Part shown: positions 47,301 to 56,214 of the stretch, in pieces
Position numbering within the stretch: position 1 is the stretch's first letter
How the letters are laid out: every line of letters starts with the position of its first letter
NCBI RefSeq assembly: GCF_019104745.1
Contig: NZ_JAHRWL010000002.1
Span: 942,076-1,006,075, forward strand
Source of the DNA: Thalassococcus arenae
GTDB lineage: Bacteria; Pseudomonadota; Alphaproteobacteria; Rhodobacterales; Rhodobacteraceae
Direction of reading: 5' to 3'
DNA: 64,000 bases
Made by a program: the position numbers and the translations under genes
The notes under the pieces: generated by a model
Told to the model about the DNA's origin: nothing
What the model saw: only the letters and a program-made list of their open reading frames with translations
The model's database searches: none

Positions 47301-48468
47301 ATGCGCCACGCCTTTGCCACCTGCCTGCTGGACACGGACACGCTGAGCCTGACCCGTGCGGGAACGCCCGTGCCCGTCGAGCCTCAGGTCTTCGACCTGA
47401 TCCGCCTGCTGGTCGAGAACCCGGGCCGCGTGGTGACCCGCGACGAAATCGTCGAGGCGGTATGGAAGGGCCGCATCGTGTCGGGATCCGCCATCTCCGC
47501 CCGCATCGCCGCCGCGCGAAAGGCAGTGGGCGACGATGGCAAGGCGCAGAGCGTCATCCGCACCGTGGCGCGGCGGGGCTTGCAGATGGTGGCGGGAGGT
47601 GACGGGCGACAGCGCGCCTACGCCATCGGCCCCTGCCACCCGCGCGCCGCCGGTCCGCTATGCCCGCAACCGGGCGGGCCGAACGCTGGCCTGGGCCGCC
47701 AACGGCACCGGCCCGCCGGTCCTGCGCATCGGCGCGCCGATGATCAACGTCGCCGAGCAGTGGACCTTCCCTTCGGAACGCCCGCTGATCGACGCGCTCT
47801 CGGCGCGCCATCGTCTGGTGCATTTCGATGCCTCGGGCTTCGGACTGAGCGAACCGAGCCCCGAACCCTTTCAGATAGATACCCTGATCGACGACATCCT
47901 GACGGTGGCCGACGCGGCGGGGATCGACCGCTTTGCCTTTCTCTCGGAATCCGGCGCCTCGCTGGCCGCCGTGCGCCTGGCCGCGCGGCACCCGGACCGG
48001 ATCACCAAAATGGCGCTGGTCGGCGGCTATGTCGACGGGCGCGCCCGGCGCGGGCCCGCCACTTCACCCGACCCGATCCGCGGATTGATCGAGGAAGGCT
48101 GGACCACCGGCGGCGGCGGTCTGGCGCTGGCCTACCAGCTGAGTTATTTTCCCGAGGGCCCGATGGATATGCTCAAGGCGATGGTCGAGCGCGAGCAAAC
48201 GACCGCCTCGGAGGCGCAGATGCTGCGGCTGCGCGATGTCGTAAACACCGACAGCATCGCCGACATCCTGCCGCGCGTTCAATGCCCGACGCTGATCGTC
48301 CAGGGCCGCAGCAACGCCGTGCATCCGCTGTCCGAGGCGCAAAAGCTGGCCGCGGGCATTCCAAAGGCCGAACTGGTGGTGCTGGATACCGCCAACCACG
48401 TCCCCCTGCCCGGCAACGCGGTCTGGGCGGACTACCTGGACATCCTGCTGGACTTCCTCGCACCGTGA
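47301..48468 (+). pseudogene. Winged-helix/alpha-beta-hydrolase fusion, frameshifted copy
   Basis: The first frame (47301 to about 47595) encodes a CadC/OmpR-type winged helix (VPVEPQVFDLIRLLVENPGRVVTRDEIVEAVW). The hydrolase continues in the +1 frame to 48468. Alignment with the intact paralogue next door places one surplus G in the GGG at 47594-47596; removing it restores ...QMVAEVTGDSAPTP... through to the end. The hydrolase has drifted too: the nucleophile elbow is SESGA and the usual acid position reads RSNAVHP (Asn for Asp). It could also be a sequencing error. Confidence 0.82.
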
Positions 48469-48520
48469 CCGGCGCGCCGTTTGCGCTTGCCGCAACGACG
48501 CTGCCCGGCAATGCTGGGTC

Positions 48521-49705
48521 ATGAAATTTCGATTTGCCGATTGCGAACTTGAAACCGATACCCGCCGCCTGTCCCGCAACGGCACGGTCGTACCGGTGGA
48601 ACCGCAGGTCTTCGACCTGATCACGCTGCTGGCGGCGCATCCCGACCGTGTGGTCAGCCGCGACGAGATCGTCGAGGCGGTCTGGCAGGGCCGCATCGTG
48701 TCCGAATCCGCCATCTCCGCCCGCATCGCGGCGGCGCGCAAGGCGTTGGGCGACGATGGCAAGGCACAGCGCGTGATCCGCACCGTGGCGCGGCGCGGGT
48801 TGCAGATGGTGGCGGAGGTGACGGAACACACCAGCCCGGCACCGGCCGCGTCGACCGCGCCAATCCAGGCCCACCAGGCGATCCGCTTTGCCCGCGCGCC
48901 GGACGGTGCCAGCATCGCCTATGCGCTGACCGGCGACGGACCGCCGCTGTTTCTGGCCTGGCATTTCCCCACCAACCTGGAACGCGATTGGTCGGACCCC
49001 GATTGCCGCCCGTTCTTCGATGCGGTCGGCGATGGTCGCCGCCTGCTGCGCTACGATCATCGCGGTTGCGGCCAGTCCGATCCGTCCCTGCCCGATATCG
49101 ACCTGGATCGCGCGGCCGACGACCTGTACGCCGTCGCCGACGCCGCGGGGTTCGACACGTTCGACATGCTGGCGATGTCCGGCGGAGCGATCTTTTCGGT
49201 GGCTTTCGCCGCGCGCTATCCCGAACGGCTGCGCAAACTGGTACTGATGGGCGGCTACGTCGATGGCCGGTCGCGCCGCGGAGCCAAGCGACAGGACGAG
49301 AATACCGAGGCCATCGTCGCGCTGATCCGCGACGGCTGGACAACGCCCGGCAGCCCGCTGATCGGCGCCTGGCTGAGCGCCTATTACCCCGATGCCAGCC
49401 GCCAGACGGTGCAGAACTGGACGCGCAACATCCAGCTGGCCAGCGGGGTCGAGTCGCTTCTGGTGATGCGGTCGATGGTCAACACCGTGTCGATCGCCGA
49501 TCTGTTGCCGCAGGTCCGCACGCCGACGCTGGTCCTGCACAGCCGCGACGACGCTGTGCATCCGCTGAGCGAGGGGCGCAAGCTGGCCCAGGGTATTCCC
49601 GGTGCCGAACTGGTGGTGATCGACAGCGCCAACCACAACCCCTTTCCCGGGATGCCCGGCTGGGACAGCTTTCTGAGCGAATTCAACGCTTTTCTTTCAT
49701 CCTGA
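48521..49705 (+). CDS. Winged-helix DNA-binding/alpha-beta-hydrolase fusion protein
   Basis: This 394-residue protein has a Trans_reg_C-type winged helix at residues about 1-95 (VPVEPQVFDLITLLAAHPDRVVSRDEIVEAVW; VIRTVARRGLQMVAEV). An alpha/beta hydrolase follows at about 120-390, with elbow AMSGGA, acid RDDAVHP and His SANHNPFPG. There is no membrane helix, so it is cytoplasmic. It may be a ligand-sensing or hydrolysing transcription factor. It sits 52 bp after the frameshifted paralogue, a tandem duplication. Other Rhodobacteraceae/Rhizobiales have similar fusions (from memory), but the role is not known to me. Confidence 0.88.
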   Translation: MKFRFADCELETDTRRLSRNGTVVPVEPQVFDLITLLAAHPDRVVSRDEIVEAVWQGRIVSESAISARIAAARKALGDDGKAQRVIRTVARRGLQMVAEVTEHTSPAPAASTAPIQAHQAIRFARAPDGASIAYALTGDGPPLFLAWHFPTNLERDWSDPDCRPFFDAVGDGRRLLRYDHRGCGQSDPSLPDIDLDRAADDLYAVADAAGFDTFDMLAMSGGAIFSVAFAARYPERLRKLVLMGGYVDGRSRRGAKRQDENTEAIVALIRDGWTTPGSPLIGAWLSAYYPDASRQTVQNWTRNIQLASGVESLLVMRSMVNTVSIADLLPQVRTPTLVLHSRDDAVHPLSEGRKLAQGIPGAELVVIDSANHNPFPGMPGWDSFLSEFNAFLSS

Positions 49706-49765
49706 CCGCACCGCCTCTGGCGCAGGGCGCGCAACTTGCTAATCTCCGCCGCGCAGGAGGGGACG

Positions 49766-51538
49766 ATGTTCCAGAGTTTCACCGAAACAGCCTCGCCCGA
49801 TCAGGGCCCGCCGCGGCTGGCGGCGTTGCGGGCGCGGATGGCCGAGGCCGGGCTGGACGGGTTCATCGTGCCACGCGCCGATGCCCACCAGGGTGAATAC
49901 GTGGCGCCACGCGACGACCGGCTGGCCTGGCTGACCGGGTTCACCGGCTCGGCCGGGTGGTGCGTGGCGCTGGCCGACCGCGCCGGCGTCTTCGTCGACG
50001 GTCGCTATCGGGTGCAGATCAAACGGCAGGTGGCGGATGTCTTCGAACCGGTCGCCTGGCCCGAGACGTCACTGGGCGACTGGATTTCCTCCGCATTGCC
50101 GAAGGGGGTTATCGGATTCGATCCGTGGCTGCTGAGCGTCGAACAGAAGCGCGGGCTGGAGGCGAAGCTGGAGCAGGTGGCTCTTCGGGCCTGCGAAAAC
50201 CTTGTCGATGCGATCTGGGCCGATCAACCCGACCCACCGCTCGGCAAGGTGATCGTGCAGCCGCCGGAACTGGCTGGCGAGGCGCATGGCGACAAGATCG
50301 CGCGCCTGGCCGCGGGGCTGGGCAAGGCCCGGGCGGCGATCCTGACGCTGCCTGACAGCATCGCCTGGCTGCTGAATATTCGCGGCAGCGACATCCCGCG
50401 CAACCCGGTGGCGCACGGTTTCGCCATCCTGCATGAAGATGCGCGCGTAACTCTCTTCATGGACGACAGAAAACTGGTGGATGTCACGGATCATCTGGGG
50501 CCGCGGGTCACTGTGCGGCCACCCGATGAATTCCTGTCGGCCGTCGCTGCGCTGGACGGCGCCGCGTTGATCGACCCGGCGACCTGTCCGGTCGCCGTCG
50601 CCGAAGCCATCGCCGGCGACATCGTCGAGGCGCCCGATCCCTGCCTTTTGCCCAAGGCGTGCAAGAACGCCACCGAACTGGACGGCGCCCGTTCAGCGCA
50701 ACTGCGCGATGCGGCGGCGATGGTGCGGTTCCTGGCCTGGCTCGACGCGCAACCGGCCGGCAGCCTGACGGAAATCGACGTCGTCCGGCGGTTGGAGGCG
50801 GAACGGACGGCCTCGAACGCGCTGCGCGACATTTCCTTCGAGACGATCGCCGGCGCTGGAGCACATGGCGCCATCGTGCATTACCGCGTGACCGAGGCGA
50901 CCGATGCACCGGTCGCGGACGGCCAGCTTCTGCTGGTGGACAGCGGCGGGCAATACGTTGACGGCACCACGGACATCACCCGAACCGTTGCGATCGGCGA
51001 TCCGGGTGCCGAGGAATGTGCCGCCTTTACCCGCGTGCTGAAGGGCATGATTGCGGTGTCGCGCTTGCGCTTTCCCAAGGGCCTTGCCGGTCGCGACATC
51101 GATCCCTTCGCGCGCCATGCGCTGTGGGAGGCGGGGCTGGACTACGACCATGGCACCGGACACGGCGTCGGCAGTTACCTTTCGGTACACGAAGGTCCGG
51201 CACGAATCGCCCGCGCCGGCACCGTGGCGCTGGAGCCTGGCATGATCCTGTCGAACGAGCCCGGGTTCTACCGCGAAGGCGCGTTCGGCATCCGCATCGA
51301 GAATCTGATCGCGGTCGAACGCGCCCCGGCCCTGCCCGGCCAGACCGTGTCCGAGATGTATCGGTTCGAGACCCTCACATGGGTTCCGATCGACACCCGG
51401 CTTGTCGTTCCCGCCCTGTTGACCCAGGCCGAGCGTGACTGGCTCAACGACTACCACGCCGCGGTGCTCGACCGCGTCGGACCGCTGGTCGATGATCCCG
51501 AACGCGACTGGCTTTCGCTGGCCTGCCGGCCGATTTGA
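49766..51538 (+). CDS. Xaa-Pro aminopeptidase (M24B, long form)
   Basis: This 590-residue protein starts at ATG 49766 behind AGGAGGGGACG. Two creatinase-like N-terminal domains precede the pita-bread catalytic domain. The metal ligands are visible: Asp in LLLVDSGGQYVDGTTDITRT (two), His in GTGHGVGSYLSVHEGP, and Glu in LSNEPGFY and RIENLIAV. The long three-domain form resembles eukaryotic XPNPEP1. It removes N-terminal residues preceding proline in the cytoplasm. Confidence 0.95.
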   Translation: MFQSFTETASPDQGPPRLAALRARMAEAGLDGFIVPRADAHQGEYVAPRDDRLAWLTGFTGSAGWCVALADRAGVFVDGRYRVQIKRQVADVFEPVAWPETSLGDWISSALPKGVIGFDPWLLSVEQKRGLEAKLEQVALRACENLVDAIWADQPDPPLGKVIVQPPELAGEAHGDKIARLAAGLGKARAAILTLPDSIAWLLNIRGSDIPRNPVAHGFAILHEDARVTLFMDDRKLVDVTDHLGPRVTVRPPDEFLSAVAALDGAALIDPATCPVAVAEAIAGDIVEAPDPCLLPKACKNATELDGARSAQLRDAAAMVRFLAWLDAQPAGSLTEIDVVRRLEAERTASNALRDISFETIAGAGAHGAIVHYRVTEATDAPVADGQLLLVDSGGQYVDGTTDITRTVAIGDPGAEECAAFTRVLKGMIAVSRLRFPKGLAGRDIDPFARHALWEAGLDYDHGTGHGVGSYLSVHEGPARIARAGTVALEPGMILSNEPGFYREGAFGIRIENLIAVERAPALPGQTVSEMYRFETLTWVPIDTRLVVPALLTQAERDWLNDYHAAVLDRVGPLVDDPERDWLSLACRPI

Positions 51539-51595
51539 CATAGTTGCGCAATACAACCCCTGTTTGACCGGGGGCGCCAAAACGGAGTCCCATCC

Positions 51596-51940
51596 ATGAC
51601 CAAGCACATCACCATCACCCCCGCCGAAGGCACCTGGGTCATCCGCGCCGGCGGGGCCGTTCTGGGCGAAAGCAGCAATGCGCTGGAACTGGTCGAGGGC
51701 AGCCATCCCCCGGTGATCTACTTTCCGCGTGCCGATATCGGCATGGCTTTCCTGGAAAAGACCGAAAAGACCACGACATGCCCGCACAAGGGCGAGGCGT
51801 CGTATTTTTCGATCATGTCCAAATCCAAGACCTACACCAACGCCGTATGGTCCTACGAGGCGCCCAAACCCGAGGCGGCGCGGATCGCCGGGCACCTTGC
51901 GTTCTACGAACAGGACGGCGTGACGGTCGAACAGGTCTGA
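51596..51940 (+). CDS. DUF427-domain protein
   Basis: This 114-residue protein covers one DUF427 domain (PF04248): [51 protein letters not shown] and the final HLAFYEQ. It has a small beta-barrel-like fold of unknown biochemical role. GGAG lies nine bases before the ATG. It stands alone after the aminopeptidase. Confidence 0.92.
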   Translation: MTKHITITPAEGTWVIRAGGAVLGESSNALELVEGSHPPVIYFPRADIGMAFLEKTEKTTTCPHKGEASYFSIMSKSKTYTNAVWSYEAPKPEAARIAGHLAFYEQDGVTVEQV

Positions 51941-51954
51941 TCCGCACGCCCGCC

Positions 51955-52047
51955 CGTTATGATCCTTGCATAACGAGCGCTCACGATAACGATTAATATT
52001 TCAAGTTTTGCCGATGGCAGGATCTCCGGTAACCCGTCATGCATGAC
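51955..52047. promoter_or_regulatory. Palindromes in the leader of the 140-residue gene
   Basis: CGTTAT-N9-ATAACG (51955-51975) and the perfect 12-bp palindrome GTCATGCATGAC (52036-52047) flank an AT-rich stretch (about 51980-52010). These are plausible operator or promoter parts; no regulator is identified. Confidence 0.35.
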
Positions 52048-52072
52048 AGGTGAAAACCCGGAGATGCAGCGC

Positions 52073-52495
52073 ATGACCGTTCTGGAATTCAAGACCGACG
52101 CGAGCGAGGCCAACCGCTTTGTCGAGATTCTCACGGCGGATGGCGGTGATATCGTCGGCTACCGACTGGGCGGCGCGCGGCCCGGCCCATCGCTGATGGT
52201 GGCGGGCTACGCGCCCTTGGCCCTGCAGGTCTTCGACCGGCTGCTGGCCCTGCCCACGCTGCCCTGGCTGCGCGGCACGCTGACGCTGGTTTCGCTGGGC
52301 GCGCTGAACGAAGGACGCACGGTTTGCGGGCTGGACCACGCCCCGAACCAACCGGTGGACGAGGTGCTGTTCCTGCCGTTCGCGGCCGATAGCGCGTTGC
52401 AGGACGCAGCCAGCCGGACCGGATACTGGATGGTGCTGCGGCTGTGCGCCAAGCTGGGCATGATCGACGGGCGCGGCATCATCGGCCGCCGTTGA
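52073..52495 (+). CDS. Hypothetical protein, resembles a shortened AstE/aspartoacylase N-terminus
   Basis: This is a 140-residue ORF; ATG 52073 is preferred because GGAG lies nine bases upstream. The segment YRLGGARPGPSLMVAGYAPLALQVFDRLLALPTLPWLRGTLTLVSL recalls the opening of succinylglutamate desuccinylase/aspartoacylase proteins (M14 fold). Here the zinc motif G-HG-E is replaced by GYAPLA and the rest of the domain is missing. It is either a non-catalytic relative or an unrelated protein. No neighbour helps. Confidence 0.6.
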   Translation: MTVLEFKTDASEANRFVEILTADGGDIVGYRLGGARPGPSLMVAGYAPLALQVFDRLLALPTLPWLRGTLTLVSLGALNEGRTVCGLDHAPNQPVDEVLFLPFAADSALQDAASRTGYWMVLRLCAKLGMIDGRGIIGRR

Positions 52496-52611
52496 AAGCC
52501 TGTCATCGGATAACCGCCCGCGCCGCCTGACCGGCCGGGCAGGCGTTATTGTCTAGCCACCGGGCCCCGGCCGACCATCGCGACATGCCACCTTACCGAA
52601 AGGATGTCCCG

Positions 52612-53265
52612 ATGCTGCGACTGCTCGCTTTGCTCGCCGCCCTTGTGATTGCCACCTCTGCCCCGGCGGCGACTCATCTGTTCGTGGACGCGCCGCGCGA
52701 TGGCGCGCTGAACCTGCGCGCCGGGCCATCGACCGGCTATTCCGTTCTCGAGGCGATGCCACATGGCAGCCGGGTGCGGGTCTTGTCCGCTCCGGGCACC
52801 TGGCTGAAAGTCGAAAGCGCGTCCGGCCGGGTTGGTTGGGCGCATGGCGGCTATCTGTCCGCGCAACCGGTGCTGATCGAGGTTCGCGACCCCGTGCCGG
52901 CCCCCGATCCGGTGCAAGAGCGCCGCTGGGTCGATGCGCCGGACGGAGCCTTGAACCTGCGCGGCGGCCCCGACACGCAATACGCCGTCCAATCGATCCT
53001 GCGCAACGGCGATGCCGTGACGGTTCTGGGAGACATCGGAAGCTGGAGCCTTGTGCAACCCGAAACCGGGCCGCTGGGCTGGTCCGCCACGCGCTACCTT
53101 GTCGACCGCGCGCCGCGACCGGACCCGGTGATCGCGCCGCCGACCGCCGTTCCGGGGCCCGTGGTGCCGATGATCGCGCGCATCGTGAACCGCTGCCGGG
53201 ACGCCTATGAGCGCGACTTGCGCCGTTGCATCCGGCGCGAACTGGGCATGGATGCCGGCAGTTGA
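52612..53265 (+). CDS. Secreted protein with two bacterial SH3 domains
   Basis: This 217-residue protein starts at 52612 (AAAGGA upstream) with a signal peptide (LLALLAALVIATSAPAA). Two SH3b domains follow: GALNLRAGPSTGYSVLEAMPHGSRVRVL...GRVGWAHGGYL and GALNLRGGPDTQYAVQSILRNGDAVTVL...GPLGWSATRYL. A Pro-rich linker and a C-terminal helix with two Cys (NRCRDAYERDLRRCIRREL) end it. It likely binds peptidoglycan or an envelope partner in the periplasm. It is convergent with the ClC gene. Confidence 0.9.
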   Translation: MLRLLALLAALVIATSAPAATHLFVDAPRDGALNLRAGPSTGYSVLEAMPHGSRVRVLSAPGTWLKVESASGRVGWAHGGYLSAQPVLIEVRDPVPAPDPVQERRWVDAPDGALNLRGGPDTQYAVQSILRNGDAVTVLGDIGSWSLVQPETGPLGWSATRYLVDRAPRPDPVIAPPTAVPGPVVPMIARIVNRCRDAYERDLRRCIRRELGMDAGS

Positions 53266-53281
53266 CCGGCCGTGGCCCCGG

Positions 53282-54955
53282 TCAGGAGTGTTCTTCTGCA
53301 GCGGTCGCCGCCAGTGCCCGGTTGTAGGCCTTGAGCGCATCGACATGAAACAGCGCGCCCTGCAGAACGGGCGCGCCGTCCTCGCCATCCAGCGTCACCA
53401 CCGGAAGGAAGGCGACCCCGGACTTGTCGAACATCGGCAGCGCGGTTTCCAGCGTCGATTGCGCCTGCACGAACAGCCCGCGATCGATCATCTCGAGACA
53501 GGCGGCCTCGTCCGCGGCGCGTTCGTCATTGGGCCGGCGCATCACGCTGCGCACCCGGAACATGGTCAGCAGATAGGCCTGCGGCCCGGCGGCCAGGTGC
53601 ACGTTGCGCCGTTCCAGTTGGGTCAGGAAATAGCTGCGGTCGACCAGCCGCGCCGCCAGCGCGGTGGACATCGACACCGACACCATGACCGCCAGCCCGG
53701 TCTGCCAGTCCCCGGTCAGCTCGAACACGATCAGCGTGGTCGAGATCGGCGCACCCAGGACCGCCGCGGCCACCGCGCCCATACCCGCCAGCGCATACAG
53801 CGTGTAGGCGCCGGACTGGTCGGGAAAGACGCTGGTGGCGATCATCCCGAAGGCCAGCCCTGTCGTGGCGCCGACCATCAGCGAGGGCGAAAACACGCCG
53901 CCGCCCATCCGACCCGCAAGCGTGATCGCCACCGCGGCAACCTTGACGATGGTGAACACGATCGCCTCGTGCAGCAGCAGGTCGCCGGTCAGCGCACGCG
54001 ACGTGGTCTCGTAGCCGACGCCGATGATATGCGGGTAGAAGATCGCGATGGCACCCAGGGCCAGCCCCGCCACCGAAGGGCTGAGCCAATGCGGCAGGCC
54101 AAGGCGTTTCTGGATCGCGGTTTCGATATCGTCGGCCCAGAAGATCGCCCGCATCATCAGCACCGCCACCAGGCCGCAGACCAGCCCCATCAGGAAGAAG
54201 GCGGGCAGTTCCAGGTAGAACTCGACCACCCCGGTGCCGGGCAGCGCGAATTCGGTCACGTCGCCATAGGTCAACCGGTTGATCACCGTGCCCGCGGCCG
54301 AAGCGACGACGATCGGCGCGAAGGCATGCACGGCGAAATGGCGCAGCACAACCTCGAGCGCGAAGAGCGCGCCGGCGATGGGCGCGTTGAAGCTGGCCGA
54401 AACCGCGGCCGCCACCGCGCAGCCCAAAAGGTCGCGCCCGGTGATCCCGTCGACCTTGAGCGCGTTGGCCACCCAGGTCGAAATCAGCGCCGCCAGATGC
54501 ACCACCGGCCCTTCTCGCCCGGTCGAGCCGCCGGTGGACAGAGTGATGCAGGAACAGGCGACAGAGGCCAGACCCGCTTTGCGCTCGACCCGCCCGTCGT
54601 TCAGCGCCGCGCCCTCGATCACGTCGGCCACGGCGCGCACCCGCCCGTCGGGGGTGAACAGGTGCAGGATGATCCCCACCGCGATGCCGCCGAAGACCGG
54701 GATGACCAGGATCACGAACCAAGGCAGCGTTTCGGCGAAGGAATGCAGCAGGTGCACTTCGGTCGTGCCGTAGATCGCCGCCTGAAGGCTTTCGACCGCA
54801 CCGCGGAAACCGATGGCGGCCAAGCCCGAAGCGATGCCGACGCCAAGCGCGATGAACCAGAATTGCACCTGCCCCGGCGCCTTGTGGCGCAGCATGTCCC
54901 AACCGCGCCCGCAGGCGTCGATGGTGTGGTTCAATTGCCGCCGAAAGGCACTCAT
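53282..54955 (-). CDS. ClC-family chloride transporter/channel with C-terminal CBS-like region
   Basis: This 557-residue protein starts at 54955 (AGGAG site). The core has the gating-Glu motif GSTGREGPVVH and SFNAPIAGALFALEV. The position of the E. coli inner proton Glu (E203, in IEEM) reads Val, and the GSGIP filter is not recognisable. About 120 C-terminal residues (from about 435) include CBS-like segments. It conducts or exchanges chloride across the inner membrane. The gating Glu is present. Confidence 0.9.
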   Translation of the reverse strand: MSAFRRQLNHTIDACGRGWDMLRHKAPGQVQFWFIALGVGIASGLAAIGFRGAVESLQAAIYGTTEVHLLHSFAETLPWFVILVIPVFGGIAVGIILHLFTPDGRVRAVADVIEGAALNDGRVERKAGLASVACSCITLSTGGSTGREGPVVHLAALISTWVANALKVDGITGRDLLGCAVAAAVSASFNAPIAGALFALEVVLRHFAVHAFAPIVVASAAGTVINRLTYGDVTEFALPGTGVVEFYLELPAFFLMGLVCGLVAVLMMRAIFWADDIETAIQKRLGLPHWLSPSVAGLALGAIAIFYPHIIGVGYETTSRALTGDLLLHEAIVFTIVKVAAVAITLAGRMGGGVFSPSLMVGATTGLAFGMIATSVFPDQSGAYTLYALAGMGAVAAAVLGAPISTTLIVFELTGDWQTGLAVMVSVSMSTALAARLVDRSYFLTQLERRNVHLAAGPQAYLLTMFRVRSVMRRPNDERAADEAACLEMIDRGLFVQAQSTLETALPMFDKSGVAFLPVVTLDGEDGAPVLQGALFHVDALKAYNRALAATAAEEHS

Positions 54956-55152
54956 GCGTGCTCCTGCCGTTTCGTCGCGCAAAGCCATGCGGGACGTCGC
55001 GGAAAGGGTGAAACGGTCAGGGACGTCGCCGGGCACGCAAGGCGCTGTCTCCAGTCCTAGGCGATGGGCACGGACTGTCCAAGTCCGTTTTCCCGCCAAG
55101 CGGCCGGTTTCCCGCGATTTTCACCCGAAATGCCCGCGCCCCGTGCCGCCGA

Positions 55153-56154
55153 TCAGCGGGTCGTGTCGCGGATCAGCGTGATCGCCGCGGGCGAGGTGAA
55201 GGCGGTGGAATGGCCCAGCCGGTCGCCGCCTTCGACGGTCGACAGGTCGATGATCTCGACCGGCAGGTCGCCCAGGCGGGTCGGATTCTCGATCGAGCCC
55301 AGGCGGCTGGGCTTGCCGGTCAGGAAGGCCGAGACATCCAGGATACGGTCACGGCTGGACACCATCAGCAGGAAGGGTTGCGGAAAGGGCTGGATGCGTG
55401 CGGCCTGACGCAGGAACACGTCTTCGTCGATATCGGGCGAGATCAACGCCACGCCGGCCAGCCGCGACAGCGCCGTGCCCTTGCCGCCGATCGCCATCTG
55501 GCGCAGCGTCTCCATCACCAGCTGGCTGCCCATGGAATGCGCCACGATCAGCACACGCCGCCCGCCCGGCCCGGTCAGCGCCAGAAGCAGCTCTTCCAGC
55601 CCGTCGCGGGAAAAGATCACGCTGTCGCGGTCGTAGACATAGCCGCGCGGGCTGCCGGCCGAGGGCCAGGAATAGGCGATGACCGGCAGGTCGGCATCGA
55701 AATCGTGGGCGATCTGCGCCAACCGGTAGGCGGCTTCCGCGTTGTTGACGTTGTAGCCATGCACGAACAGCAGCACATCCACCTGCCCCGCCCCGGCCGT
55801 CTGCAGGGCGCGCAGGAAATCGCCGCGATCCAGGCGATCCTCTTGGGCCACGACGAAATGCTGCGACGGGTCGGGAAGCTGCCCGCCCGGCCATTCGATC
55901 CGACCCGGCAGATGCCCCGGCGGTATCGACACGTCGAGCCGCGCATAGCGCAGCGTCGGATCGCGGGTTTCACCGAAGCGCTGCTGGAAAAGGCCGGTTT
56001 CGGCCTGCTGCGACGGCAGCCGGTTGGTCGCGATGAAGACCGGCTGGATCACGGCACCGGGTGCCGTCACGCCGGGCAGGATGCTCAGCACGCCGCGCGC
56101 GGCGCAACCCGGCACGGCGACGATCAGGCACAGCATGAGAACGACACGGAGCAT
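55153..56154 (-). CDS. DUF900 alpha/beta-hydrolase lipoprotein
   Basis: This 333-residue protein has a lipoprotein signal (MLCLIVAVPGC, lipobox VPGC). The DUF900 hydrolase domain follows with VDVLLFVHGYNVNNAEAAYRLAQI, SWPSAGSPRGYVYDRDS, the nucleophile elbow AHSMGSQ and SPDIDEDVFLRQ. It is a predicted membrane-anchored periplasmic serine esterase of unknown substrate. It is separated from the ClC gene by 197 bp in which only a small hairpin (ACGGACT / AGTCCGT) stands out. Confidence 0.9.
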   Translation of the reverse strand: MLRVVLMLCLIVAVPGCAARGVLSILPGVTAPGAVIQPVFIATNRLPSQQAETGLFQQRFGETRDPTLRYARLDVSIPPGHLPGRIEWPGGQLPDPSQHFVVAQEDRLDRGDFLRALQTAGAGQVDVLLFVHGYNVNNAEAAYRLAQIAHDFDADLPVIAYSWPSAGSPRGYVYDRDSVIFSRDGLEELLLALTGPGGRRVLIVAHSMGSQLVMETLRQMAIGGKGTALSRLAGVALISPDIDEDVFLRQAARIQPFPQPFLLMVSSRDRILDVSAFLTGKPSRLGSIENPTRLGDLPVEIIDLSTVEGGDRLGHSTAFTSPAAITLIRDTTR

Positions 56155-56214
56155 ATGACCTGCATGCCCGATTCCCAGCCGGGCTGGAAAGCGGCAAATT
56201 CGACCTGGGCGCTT

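Noticed and set aside
53207-55060. 617-residue open frame opposite the ClC gene
   Set aside because: His/Arg/Gln-rich shadow without homology; ClC motifs lie on the minus strand.
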